This document shows positions 25,316-33,223 of a DNA stretch of 64,000 nucleotides, in pieces; positions within the stretch are counted from its first letter, which is position 1; every line of letters begins with the position of its first letter. The position numbers were made by a program, and so were the translations under genes. The notes below the pieces were generated by a model, which made no database searches, had not been told where the DNA came from, and saw only the letters and a list, made by a program, of their open reading frames with translations. The stretch is from Bradyrhizobium elkanii WSM2783 (GTDB lineage: Bacteria; Pseudomonadota; Alphaproteobacteria; Rhizobiales; Xanthobacteraceae): positions 91,227 through 155,226 of the forward strand of contig NZ_AXAP01000003.1 in assembly GCF_000472865.1 (NCBI RefSeq), written 5' to 3'.

Positions 25316-26203
25316 TCATCCCATACGATAGACGCGCATCGCGGTGGCCCTGAAGATGGCGTCGCGCTGCTCACCTCGAAGCTGCACGGTGGCCGCGCGA
25401 TAGGTGGCGATCAGTTCGCGGTAGCTGGTCCAGAGTTTCTCGATCGGAAAGTTTGAGCCGAACAGGCAGCGCTCGGCGCCGAAGAGTTTGACGGTGTCTT
25501 CAATGATCCCACGGATATGTGCGAGGTCGTTGCGATGGATGAAGGTGCCGAGCCCCGAAAGTTTCGAGACCACGTTCGGGCAGCGTGCGAGCCTTGCCAT
25601 GCCGGCGCGCCAGGCGGCGCGGCCTTCCGGCGACAGGTCTTCCAGCATGCCGGCGTGCTGCAGGATGAAGGTCACGTCGGGGCAGGATTCGGCGAGGCCG
25701 GCGGCATCCGCCATCTGCGGTGCGAACACCTGCAGGTCAAAACTCCAGCCATAATCAGCAAGGTGGCCGACGTTGCGGCGGATCACGGGATCGGCGCAGA
25801 GATCGGCGCGCGCGGCGAAACGGTAGAGCGGATTTTCATGCCAGTGCAGTTGCATGCGCACGCCACGCACCAGCGGATAGCGCGCGAGGCGGTCGAGTTG
25901 CGGGCGCACGTCGCTGTCGGAGAAGTCGGCATAGGCGACCATGGCATGCGGCCAGCCATGCTCGCCCGCCGTCTGCTGCACCCAGGCCGCCTCGTCCTCG
26001 AAGCGCTCAGTGGGCCAGTTGGTCTGGACATAGACCGAGCGGATCACGCCGGTGCCGACGAGGTCGTCGAGATATTCGCGGATCGGATAGTCGCGGCGGA
26101 TCGGCTCATAGGGGCCGAAGATGCGCGGCTGCATCGGGCCGGACAGCCAGGCGAGATCCGCCTGCCGCCAGATGTGGTGGTGGGCGTCGACAATGTCGGT
26201 CAT
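25316..26203 (-). CDS. Amidohydrolase (TIM-barrel lactonase-type)
   Basis: A 295-residue amidohydrolase-2 enzyme. It opens with the metal motif VDAHHHIWR (5-13), then VYVQTNW, a His in VRGVRMQLHWHE, FILQHAG (the metal His strand) and ends with FGSNFPIEKLW, the usual C-terminal Asp/Asn strand; here Asn replaces the frequent Asp. Relatives hydrolyse lactones such as 2-pyrone-4,6-dicarboxylate, or decarboxylate aromatic acids. Its ATG overlaps the CoxE-like stop by four bases. The role is probably a hydrolytic step after hydroxylation. Confidence 0.82.
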   Translation of the reverse strand: MTDIVDAHHHIWRQADLAWLSGPMQPRIFGPYEPIRRDYPIREYLDDLVGTGVIRSVYVQTNWPTERFEDEAAWVQQTAGEHGWPHAMVAYADFSDSDVRPQLDRLARYPLVRGVRMQLHWHENPLYRFAARADLCADPVIRRNVGHLADYGWSFDLQVFAPQMADAAGLAESCPDVTFILQHAGMLEDLSPEGRAAWRAGMARLARCPNVVSKLSGLGTFIHRNDLAHIRGIIEDTVKLFGAERCLFGSNFPIEKLWTSYRELIATYRAATVQLRGEQRDAIFRATAMRVYRMG

Positions 26204-27318
26204 GCGGCTCTCCTTCCTCCGAGCGACAACAGATGCGATATGACGGCGGCGCTCGACCCGCCGTCGGAGAGGTCATCGACGAAACGCTCGATCGCGATCA
26301 GCGCTTCGGTCTGCGGCCGGAAGCCGGGCCCGCTCGCCAGCGGCGTCAGCCAGCTCAGCGACCAGGCGCGCCGCGACAATTTGGCGACCGCGTCGCACAA
26401 GGCTGAGATGTCGCCGCGCTCCAATCCGTCGGAGACCACGACCACGGCGGCGCCGCGCGCGTAGCCGCCGAACCGCGGCACGGCGAGAAATGCCTGCAAG
26501 GCGTCGCCGATGCGGGTGCCGCCGTCCCAGTCGCTGACGAGATGTGCGGCTGCGTTCAGCGCCTGCTCGCGACGCTTCAGGCGCAGCGCGCGGGTGACGC
26601 GCGTCAACCGGGTGCCAAAGGTGAACACCTCGACATTGCGGGCGGCCTGCATCAGCCCATGCGCGAGCTTCATGTTCTCCTCGGTGCGCGCCTTCATCGA
26701 GCCCGAGACGTCGATCAGGAGCAGAATCTTGCGCGGGCGCAGGCGGCGTTTCAGATGTCCGAGACGCAGCACCTCGCCGTCATTGCGCACGCTGTCGCGC
26801 AAGGTGCGGCGAATATCGGCGAAGGGGCCGCGGCGCGCCCGCATCCGCCGGTGGCCACGGCGGCGCGGCAGCCGCCGCGACGCTTCGCGCGCGAGCCGGC
26901 GCAATGGGTCGCTGGTGGTGCCGTGCACGAAGCGGCGCTCGACCAGCGCCTCGGTGCGGGCGGCGGCGAGGCCGGATTCGTTGGCCTCGTCGGCGAGCGG
27001 CGGTTCGTCCTCGCCGCGGCTTTCCTCCTGCAGGCGGACGATGTCTTCGTCTTCGCCCTCGGCCCGCTCGATGGCCTCAGCACCGCGGAAATGGATATCG
27101 AACAGCCGGTCATAGGTCGCGCGCCGTTCCCGCGGCGGCGCGAGTGTCGCGAGACCCGCGCGGCGGATGTGCTCGAGGCTGCGCGGCCCGAGCAATTCGA
27201 TCGCGGCGAGGAAGGCGGTGGTTTGTTCCGGCGCGACGGCGAAGCCGTTGTGGCGCAGCAGCGCGACGAAGGAGATGAACACTTGTGCGGCGCGCGGCAG
27301 TAGCAATTCGTCGGTCAC
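26200..27318 (-). CDS. CoxE-like VWA-domain protein
   Basis: A 372-residue protein with a von Willebrand A domain near the C terminus; the MIDAS motif is LLIDVSGSMK. The middle has an acidic stretch and a very Arg-rich stretch (RRLPRRRGHRRMRARR). In the CO-dehydrogenase system CoxE works with the AAA protein CoxD to finish the Mo/Cu active site. A GTG at 27318 that overlaps the stop of the AAA gene (GTGA) is the start, although the frame stays open to 27423. The pair marks the adjacent molybdenum hydroxylase as one that needs this maturation route. Confidence 0.85.
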   Translation of the reverse strand: MTDELLLPRAAQVFISFVALLRHNGFAVAPEQTTAFLAAIELLGPRSLEHIRRAGLATLAPPRERRATYDRLFDIHFRGAEAIERAEGEDEDIVRLQEESRGEDEPPLADEANESGLAAARTEALVERRFVHGTTSDPLRRLAREASRRLPRRRGHRRMRARRGPFADIRRTLRDSVRNDGEVLRLGHLKRRLRPRKILLLIDVSGSMKARTEENMKLAHGLMQAARNVEVFTFGTRLTRVTRALRLKRREQALNAAAHLVSDWDGGTRIGDALQAFLAVPRFGGYARGAAVVVVSDGLERGDISALCDAVAKLSRRAWSLSWLTPLASGPGFRPQTEALIAIERFVDDLSDGGSSAAVISHLLSLGGRRAA

Positions 27319-28196
27319 GCTGCAGCCTCCGCTATCAGCGCGTCGAGTCGGGGTGAGATGAAGTGCAGGTCCTCCTCGTCCTTTAGCGCGACGCCGATCG
27401 AGCGCTTGAATGCGTCCGGCCAACGCGCGCCGCCCTTATGCAAGAGCGTCGCCGCCTCGGCCCAGTCGACGGCTTCAGCGATGCCGGGCGCCTTGCTCAG
27501 CGGTTCGCGCCTGAGTTTTTCGACCGCGGCAACGACGGCACGGGCGGTGGATTCGGCGACGCTGGAGGCCCGCATCATGACGATGCGCGCCTCGCGCTCG
27601 GCCGTCGGGTAGTCGATCCAGTGATAGACGCAGCGGCGGCGCAGCGCCTCGTGCAGGTCGCGCGTCCGGTTCGATGTCAGCACCACGACTGGATGTTCTG
27701 CCGCGCGCACCGTGCCGCGCTCGGGAATCGAGATCTGGAAGTCGGAGAGGAATTCGAGCAGGAAAGCCTCGAACTCCTGGTCGGCGCGATCGATCTCGTC
27801 GATCAAGAGCACGGTCGAGTCAGGCGCGCGCAGTGCAGCGAGCATCGGCCGTTCGATCAGGAAGCTCTCGCCATAGATGTCGATGGTCTCGTCGCCGGCC
27901 TGCCGGATCGCCAGCATCTGGCGCGGATAGTTCCACTCATAGAGCGCGGCCGCGGCATCGATGCCCTCATAGCATTGCAGGCGGATCAATCTGCGCCCCA
28001 GCACGGCGGCGATCGCCTTGGCCGCCTCGGTCTTGCCGACACCGGGCGCACCCTCGAGCAGCAGCGGCTTGCCGAGCGCGAGCGAGAGATAGGCTGATGT
28101 CGCGATGCCGTCGTCGGCAAGGTAGTAGGCTGCGCGCAGCGCCTTCTCCAGCGCCTCTGGCGAGTCGATGCCGACGATGTTGCTGCGAACCGGCAT
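27315..28196 (-). CDS. MoxR/CoxD-type AAA ATPase
   Basis: A 293-residue AAA+ ATPase: Walker A GAPGVGKT (49-56), Walker B VLLIDEIDRAD, sensor 1 VVLTSNRTRDL and the sensor-2 zone with RRRCVYHW. This is the CoxD branch of MoxR ATPases, which remodel or insert cofactors into molybdenum hydroxylases together with a VWA protein. Twelve bases separate it from the C-terminal half of the large subunit, and it overlaps the VWA gene. Length is normal. Confidence 0.87.
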   Translation of the reverse strand: MPVRSNIVGIDSPEALEKALRAAYYLADDGIATSAYLSLALGKPLLLEGAPGVGKTEAAKAIAAVLGRRLIRLQCYEGIDAAAALYEWNYPRQMLAIRQAGDETIDIYGESFLIERPMLAALRAPDSTVLLIDEIDRADQEFEAFLLEFLSDFQISIPERGTVRAAEHPVVVLTSNRTRDLHEALRRRCVYHWIDYPTAEREARIVMMRASSVAESTARAVVAAVEKLRREPLSKAPGIAEAVDWAEAATLLHKGGARWPDAFKRSIGVALKDEEDLHFISPRLDALIAEAAA

Positions 28197-28207
28197 GTGT
28201 CCTGACC

Positions 28208-29230
28208 TTAGCGCCGCGCCTGCGGCCGCGCGCCGCCCTGCGCCTTGATCGCGCGTAGAACCTTTTCCGGCGTAATCGGCAGTTCATCGATGCGGACGCC
28301 GACGGCGTTGAAGATCGCGTTCGCCACAGCCGGCAGCACCGGGTTGGCGCACATCTCGCCCGGGCCCTTGGCGCCGAACGGTCCGTCGGCGGCGGGGCGT
28401 TCCAGGACCGCGATGTCATGCGGACAGATGTCGCCGGGCCCCGGCATCAGATATTCGACGAAGTCGCGCGGCCCGTGGCTCGGGTCGGGATAATAGGGCT
28501 CGGGAGTCTCATAAAGCGCGTGGCTGATGCCCATCCAGGCGCCGCCGACCAGTTGCTGCTCGACCAGCCGCGGATTGAGCGCACGCCCGAGCTCATAGGC
28601 GCTGTCCATGCGGACCATCGCGACTTCGCCGGTCTCGTCGTCGACCTCGACCTCGGCGACCAGGCAGGCATGCGCGTAGCATGTGGCGGGCGACATCTCG
28701 CCGGTTTCAGGATCGACGTCGGACAGCGGCACCAGGAAGATGCCGCGGCCGGAGATCGTCTTGCCCTGCTTGAACTGCGCGGCGATCGCCACGTCCTTGG
28801 TCGAGATGGATCGATGCGGCGCGCCCTTGACGTGGATGTTACCGCGGCCGTCGGTCTCGAGATCGGCGGCGTTGACTTCCAGCTCTTCGGCGGCCGCTTC
28901 CATCATCACGCCACGAGCCTCGCGTGCGGCCATCATTACCGCATTGCCGACGCGATGCGTGCCGCGCGAGGCAAACGAGCCCATGCAGTGCGGCCCGGTA
29001 TCGGAATCGGCGGTGTCGACATAGACGTCCTCGACCGGCACGCCCAGCGTCTCCGCGCAGATCTGCCGCGTCACCGACTTCATGCCCTGACCGAGATCGA
29101 TCGAGGACAGCGCCACCGTGAACTTGCCGCTGGGATTGGAATGAACCAGCGCCTGGCTCGGATCGCCGCCGAGATTCATTCCGATCGGGTAGTTGATCGA
29201 CGCGATGCCGCGTCCGCGATGTCTGGTCAT
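28208..29230 (-). CDS. Molybdenum hydroxylase large subunit, C-terminal half
   Basis: A 340-residue protein that corresponds to the second half of a xanthine-dehydrogenase/CO-dehydrogenase-type large subunit. It holds DLGQGMKSV (the GQG loop at the Mo cofactor), FASRGTHRVGNAV, and near the end KGPGEMCANPVLPAVANAI with the catalytic Glu. AGGAGG stands eight bases before its ATG, inside the end of the upstream gene, so it is translated as its own chain. Together with the 524-residue N-terminal half it makes one catalytic subunit. Only two bases separate the genes. Confidence 0.85.
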   Translation of the reverse strand: MTRHRGRGIASINYPIGMNLGGDPSQALVHSNPSGKFTVALSSIDLGQGMKSVTRQICAETLGVPVEDVYVDTADSDTGPHCMGSFASRGTHRVGNAVMMAAREARGVMMEAAAEELEVNAADLETDGRGNIHVKGAPHRSISTKDVAIAAQFKQGKTISGRGIFLVPLSDVDPETGEMSPATCYAHACLVAEVEVDDETGEVAMVRMDSAYELGRALNPRLVEQQLVGGAWMGISHALYETPEPYYPDPSHGPRDFVEYLMPGPGDICPHDIAVLERPAADGPFGAKGPGEMCANPVLPAVANAIFNAVGVRIDELPITPEKVLRAIKAQGGARPQARR

Positions 29231-29232
29231 GG

Positions 29233-30807
29233 TCAGCGCCTCCTGGTGCCGAAGACGGAGGAGAAGCGGGCGGCGCCATGCGACGGCGCCTGCGGCCGCG
29301 GAGGAGGGGGCGGCGGAGGTGGTGGTGGTTCGCGCGAGGCGGCCGGCGCGCGGTCATAGGTCGTCCGTTGTTGCGACGGCGTCGCGACCGGCGCGTAGGA
29401 ATCGCGTGGCGTCGGCGGGATCGCGGCGCGGCTGCCGCCGCCCTCCTTGCGCGAGGAGGCGCGCTTGAAGTCCTCGCGGATCGGCCATTTGGCCTTCTCG
29501 GCGGCGACCTGGACGCATTCGATCAGCGCGCAGTTCTTGGCCTCGCGGCGATGCGCCTTCATGTCGCCGTCGCGATAGGCGTTGAGGATGCGGAACTCCA
29601 TCGGGTCCATACCGACGAGATGCGCGAGCTTGTCCATCTGGCATTCGATCGCGAAATCCATCGCGGTGACGCCGAAGCCGCGCATCGCGGTCGCTGGCGT
29701 GCGATTGGTGAAGACGCAATAGACGTCGCCGTAAACGTTGGGGATCGTGTAAGGGCCGGGCAGATGCGCGGCGCATTTGACGGCGGCGTAGCTGGAGAGG
29801 CGCGTATAGGCGCCGCTGTCGAAGTAGGCGCGGATCTTGCGCGCCACGATCCGCCCGTCGCGCATCACGCCATCCTTGATGTAGATGCGCTCGGCGCCGC
29901 GCGGCGGGCCATATTGCATCTCTTCCTCGCGCCCGAACACGTAGCGCACCGGACGCCCGGTCAGCATGGCGCCGAGGATGGAGAGCGGCTCGGTGAGCGT
30001 ATCGACCTTGCCGCCGAACCCGCCGCCCACGGTGCCGCCGATGAAATGGAAGGTGTTCGAGGGCACGTCGAGGATCTTGGCGCAGGTGTCGAGCGAGAAG
30101 AACAGCGCCTGGGTCGAGGTGTAGACGATGTAGCGGCCATTGGTGTCGGGGGCGGCGATCGAGCCGTTGGTCTCGGTCGGCGCGTGCTCGATCGGCGACA
30201 TCTGGTAGCGCTGCTCCAGCACATGGTCGGCCGCGGCGAGGCCGCGCTCGACGTCGCCGAAGCGCAGCTTCTGGTGATCGTAGATATCGTGATAGATGAA
30301 CGCGTTCTTCGGATAGGTCTCGTTGACAACGGGCGCGCCCGGCTTCAGCGCATCCTCGACGTCGAGCACGGCCGATAGCGGCTCGTAGTCGATGCGGACC
30401 TTCGCGATTGCCTCATAGGCCTCGCGCGGGCTGTCGGCGACGATGGCGACGATCGGCTCGCCCTTGTAGCGCACCTTGTCGACCGCGAGCGACGGCTCGT
30501 CGTCCTTGCCGAAATTGATCAGGCTGAGCAGGGTGTTGAGATTGCGCGGCACGTCGCTGCCGCGGATGATCCGGCGCACGCCCGCCGCGCGCTCGGCCTC
30601 GCTGGTGTCGATGCGGCGCAGCCGCGCATGGGCATGGGTGCTGCGAACCACCTTCAAATGCAGCATGCCCTGCAGCTTGTGATCGTCGAAATAGGTCGAG
30701 GTGCCCGTGACATGCCCGAGCATATCCTGCCGCTGCGTGCCCTTGCCGATTTCCTTCAGATTGTCGTCGCGTTCGTCGGCGAAGATGTCCTTGCGCAATT
30801 CCAGCAT
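29233..30807 (-). CDS. Molybdenum hydroxylase large subunit, N-terminal half
   Basis: A 524-residue protein with the ald_Xan_dh_C a/b-hammerhead (about 20-135) and the first Mo-cofactor domain (to about 450): IGGTVGGGFGGKVDTL and the Arg loop TAMRGFGVTAMDF. The AYxCSFR loop of true CO dehydrogenase is absent, so CO is not the likely substrate. The last 70 residues, absent from usual enzymes, are low-complexity and include about ten consecutive Pro. The chain stops where the normal protein goes on with RGRGIASINYP, which starts the next gene. It is 12 bases after the 2Fe-2S gene. Confidence 0.87.
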   Translation of the reverse strand: MLELRKDIFADERDDNLKEIGKGTQRQDMLGHVTGTSTYFDDHKLQGMLHLKVVRSTHAHARLRRIDTSEAERAAGVRRIIRGSDVPRNLNTLLSLINFGKDDEPSLAVDKVRYKGEPIVAIVADSPREAYEAIAKVRIDYEPLSAVLDVEDALKPGAPVVNETYPKNAFIYHDIYDHQKLRFGDVERGLAAADHVLEQRYQMSPIEHAPTETNGSIAAPDTNGRYIVYTSTQALFFSLDTCAKILDVPSNTFHFIGGTVGGGFGGKVDTLTEPLSILGAMLTGRPVRYVFGREEEMQYGPPRGAERIYIKDGVMRDGRIVARKIRAYFDSGAYTRLSSYAAVKCAAHLPGPYTIPNVYGDVYCVFTNRTPATAMRGFGVTAMDFAIECQMDKLAHLVGMDPMEFRILNAYRDGDMKAHRREAKNCALIECVQVAAEKAKWPIREDFKRASSRKEGGGSRAAIPPTPRDSYAPVATPSQQRTTYDRAPAASREPPPPPPPPPPRPQAPSHGAARFSSVFGTRRR

Positions 30808-30819
30808 GGCTCAAGTCCT

Positions 30820-31299
30820 TCAAGCGCGGGCACGGCCGACCGAGGCGGCGGCGAGCACGGCATTGATGATGGGTTCGTAACCGGTGCAGCGGCAGATATT
30901 GCCCGAGATCGCTTCGACGACCTCGGCGCGGCTCGGCTGCGGGTTGCGGTCGAGCAAGGCCTTGGCGGCCATCAGGATGCCTGGCGTGCAATAGCCGCAC
31001 TGGGCGGCAAAATTGTCGGCGAATGCGCGCTGCAGCGGATGCAGGCTCGGGCCATCCTTGATGCCATCAAGCGTTTCCACCGAGCGGCCGGCGACCGTCT
31101 CGGCCAGCGTCAGGCAGGAGAGATGCAATTCGCCGTCGATCAGGACGCTGCAGGCGCCGCAGCCGCCCTGGCCGCAGCCGAATTTCGGCGTCATGTCGCC
31201 GATCAACTCGCGCAGCGCGACCAGGAGGTTGGTGCCGCCGTCGACGAAGATCGCGACGTCGCGGCCGTTGTGTCGGAATTGCAGGGCGGTCTTGGCCAT
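30820..31299 (-). CDS. Molybdenum hydroxylase 2Fe-2S subunit
   Basis: A 159-residue iron-sulphur subunit. The plant-ferredoxin-like cluster is bound by GCGQGGCGACSV and a later Cys (HLSC); the second cluster by CGYCTPG and ICRCTGY. It passes electrons from the Mo centre to the FAD subunit. The ATG at 31299 with AGGA upstream gives the normal family length; the frame is open to 31479 but that part is Pro/Arg-rich and not coding-like. It sits seven bases after the FAD subunit gene. Confidence 0.9.
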   Translation of the reverse strand: MAKTALQFRHNGRDVAIFVDGGTNLLVALRELIGDMTPKFGCGQGGCGACSVLIDGELHLSCLTLAETVAGRSVETLDGIKDGPSLHPLQRAFADNFAAQCGYCTPGILMAAKALLDRNPQPSRAEVVEAISGNICRCTGYEPIINAVLAAASVGRARA

Positions 31300-31306
31300 G
31301 ATGATC

Positions 31307-32125
31307 CTATTCCTGACCGGACAGCAAACGTCTGAGATGAACGCCGACGATCTCGCGCCGGTACCAGCCGGAGGCGAGCGCATTGTCGGCGGGCGAAGTG
31401 CCCTCAATGGCGGCCGCGGCGGCGGCGCTGATCGTTGCCCCATCGAGCGTGCGCCCCTCCAGCGCCCGCTCGGCGGCACGGGCGCGAATCTGTGTCGGCG
31501 CCATCGAGCCGAGCGCGATGCGTGCGCCGACGATGCGGCCGCTGCTGACAGGCAGATGCGCTGCGAGCGTGATCACGGCGCCGCCCTTCGGCTTGATGCG
31601 GGCGATCTTGCGGTAGCGGAACGCGTCCGCGCTCGCAGGCTTCTGAAAGGAGACCGCGAGCACGAGCGTGCCGGTCTGCCGCTCGCGTGTCTGCAAAAAT
31701 TCCTCGATCGGCACGTCGCGGCTGCCGAGGCCGCCCTGCACGGAAACCATAGCGTCGAGCGCGAGCAGCGCGACGGTGAAGTCGCCATATGGGGTCGCGG
31801 CGAACAGATTGCCGCCGACCGTGCCCATGTTGCGTACCGCCGGGCCGCCGATCGAGCGGGCTGCGGCGTGCAGGAAGCTGAGACCGCACTCGGCGAGGAT
31901 GCGGGCGAAGGTGACACCGGCGCCGATGGTGACGCGGGAGCCGGTCGCATCGATCCGCGTCAGCGCATGGTCGCTGGCGCGCACGATGGTGGAGATCGAG
32001 ATGTCGCCCTCGTTCAGCGCGCGCATCACCAGCGTGCCGCCGCCGAAATACCGTGCGCCGCGATCGGATGACAGCGCCGCCGCGGCCTCGCCGGTGCTGG
32101 CAAACGTCCTTACCGTGACGGCCAT
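31307..32125 (-). CDS. Molybdenum hydroxylase FAD subunit
   Basis: A 272-residue FAD-binding subunit of the CoxM/medium type. FGGGTLVMRAL is the pyrophosphate loop, IGGPAVRNMGTVGGNLF the second FAD motif (TVGGN), and the C terminus has the CO_deh_flav_C domain. GGAGGA lies six bases before the ATG at 32125 and touches an ATG at 32131, so 32125 is chosen. With the 2Fe-2S and the two large-subunit genes it forms a complete hydroxylase that inserts water-derived oxygen in an N-heterocycle, aldehyde or aromatic substrate. Confidence 0.88.
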   Translation of the reverse strand: MAVTVRTFASTGEAAAALSSDRGARYFGGGTLVMRALNEGDISISTIVRASDHALTRIDATGSRVTIGAGVTFARILAECGLSFLHAAARSIGGPAVRNMGTVGGNLFAATPYGDFTVALLALDAMVSVQGGLGSRDVPIEEFLQTRERQTGTLVLAVSFQKPASADAFRYRKIARIKPKGGAVITLAAHLPVSSGRIVGARIALGSMAPTQIRARAAERALEGRTLDGATISAAAAAAIEGTSPADNALASGWYRREIVGVHLRRLLSGQE

Positions 32126-32141
32126 GGGCATTCCTCCGCAC

Positions 32142-32585
32142 TCATGCAGCCTCCTTCAGGTGCCGGCGAATGGCGTCGAAGCCGGCCTGGTAGATCTCTT
32201 CGGAAACCATCTGCGTGATGCTGGCGCTGTCCTCCAGCCGCGTCGTGAACCGCGATTCCCAGTGCCAGAAGGTGCGGTCGCCGTCGGTGACGGGCAGCAG
32301 GCGGACATGCGCCACATAGTTGAACATCGGGATCGGCGTATCGAGCAGGCAGTAGCTGAAGGACTGCTCGAGGTCGGACAGCGCCAGCAACTGCTCGCGC
32401 AGCTCCGAGCCGTCCTTGAGCTTGAAGCGCCTGATGCAGCCGATCTTGTCGGCGCCATGCGCGCGCTCGATCGTGCTGGTCGCGACTGCCGGATGCCAGC
32501 GGTCGTGGCCGTTGAAATCGCGGAGCACGCCCCACACCGCCTCGGTCGGCGCATCGATGATCGTGCTCTTGACGATATGCGGCAC
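32142..32585 (-). CDS. SRPBCC-fold protein (CoxG/polyketide-cyclase type)
   Basis: A 147-residue START-like (SRPBCC) protein. IVKSTIIDAPTEAVWGVLRD is the typical first strand and helix, and a long C-terminal helix closes the ligand tunnel. The start is GTG at 32585, with GGAGG five bases before it. CoxG-like SRPBCC proteins are found beside such hydroxylases, where some help recruit the enzyme to the membrane or carry a ligand. It is a paralogue of the gene at 32777 (shared DRWHP/NWHP, DKIGC, LPVTDGD), and a 130-bp palindromic element lies between them. Confidence 0.8.
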   Translation of the reverse strand: MPHIVKSTIIDAPTEAVWGVLRDFNGHDRWHPAVATSTIERAHGADKIGCIRRFKLKDGSELREQLLALSDLEQSFSYCLLDTPIPMFNYVAHVRLLPVTDGDRTFWHWESRFTTRLEDSASITQMVSEEIYQAGFDAIRRHLKEAA

Positions 32586-32605
32586 GCTAGCCTCCGATCC
32601 ATGTC

Positions 32606-32735
32606 ACCTCTCCCCACAGGGGAGAGGTCGGCGCGAAGCGCCGGGTGAGGGGGCTCACGTCCCTCGAGAGAGCGCTCCCCCTCACCCGGATCGCATCTTG
32701 CGATGCGATCCGACCTCTTCCCGATGGGGAGAGGT
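32606..32735. repeat. 130-bp palindromic repeat element (REP/MITE-like)
   Basis: Three nested dyads: ACCTCTCCCC-ACA-GGGGAGAGGT at 32606-32628, its imperfect copy at 32713-32735, a 13-bp arm pair (32641-32653 with 32677-32689), and GGATCGCATC/GATGCGATCC at 32688-32711. The whole would fold in a long structured RNA or cruciform. I recall this GGGGAGAGGT type of element as very frequent between genes in Bradyrhizobium. It sits inside an operon, between two paralogous genes. Confidence 0.8.
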
Positions 32736-32776
32736 GGGTGATCGTCGCGACAGCGGGCGGACTCAATCGCATCGCG

Positions 32777-33214
32777 CTAGCCTCCGAAGGCGCGCTTGAG
32801 GGCATCGAAGCCGCCCTGAAAGACGCCGCCACCGATATTGCCGACGAGTTCGGCCTCGCGCTCGGGCATGCAGTCGAACTCGGCGGTCCATTCGAGGAAG
32901 GTCTGGTCGCCATCGGTGACCGGCGTCAGCCGCAGCGTCGCGACATAGTTCTCCACCCCCATCGGCGATTCCAGGATCGAGTAGGTGCAGAACATGTCGT
33001 AGTCCGATAGTCCGAGCAGCTTCTCGCGGATGCGGTCGCCGTTGCGCAGGCGGAAATCACGCACACATCCGATCTTGTCGGCGGGCTCGCCGCCTTCGAT
33101 GCGGCTCTCGGCGATCGCCGGATGCCAGTTCGGCAGGCCGTTGAAGTCGCGCACGCGGGCCCAGACGCGATCGTTGCGGGCGTTGACGACGGTGGAGACA
33201 TAGACCCTGGCCAT
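32777..33214 (-). CDS. SRPBCC-fold protein, paralogue
   Basis: A 145-residue SRPBCC protein (VYVSTVVNARNDRVWARVRD at the start, LRLTPVTDGDQTFLEW in the sheet, a C-terminal amphipathic helix GGFDALKRAF). It shares about a third of its residues with the next gene downstream, so the pair arose by duplication. It starts nine bases after the flotillin-like gene. A ligand-binding or docking role for the hydroxylase is likely. Which ligand is unknown. Confidence 0.8.
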   Translation of the reverse strand: MARVYVSTVVNARNDRVWARVRDFNGLPNWHPAIAESRIEGGEPADKIGCVRDFRLRNGDRIREKLLGLSDYDMFCTYSILESPMGVENYVATLRLTPVTDGDQTFLEWTAEFDCMPEREAELVGNIGGGVFQGGFDALKRAFGG

Positions 33215-33223
33215 GGCGCGTGC

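Noticed and set aside
28208..31299. Assignment of the hydroxylase as CO dehydrogenase
   Set aside because: The large subunit has TAMRGFG at the active-site loop instead of the AYxCSFR loop of form-I CO dehydrogenase. Only the accessory genes are Cox-like.
30820..31479. N-terminal 60 residues of the open frame in front of the 2Fe-2S subunit
   Set aside because: Pro/Arg-rich and unlike protein; it overlaps the FAD subunit gene on the same strand. The start at 31299 gives the family length.
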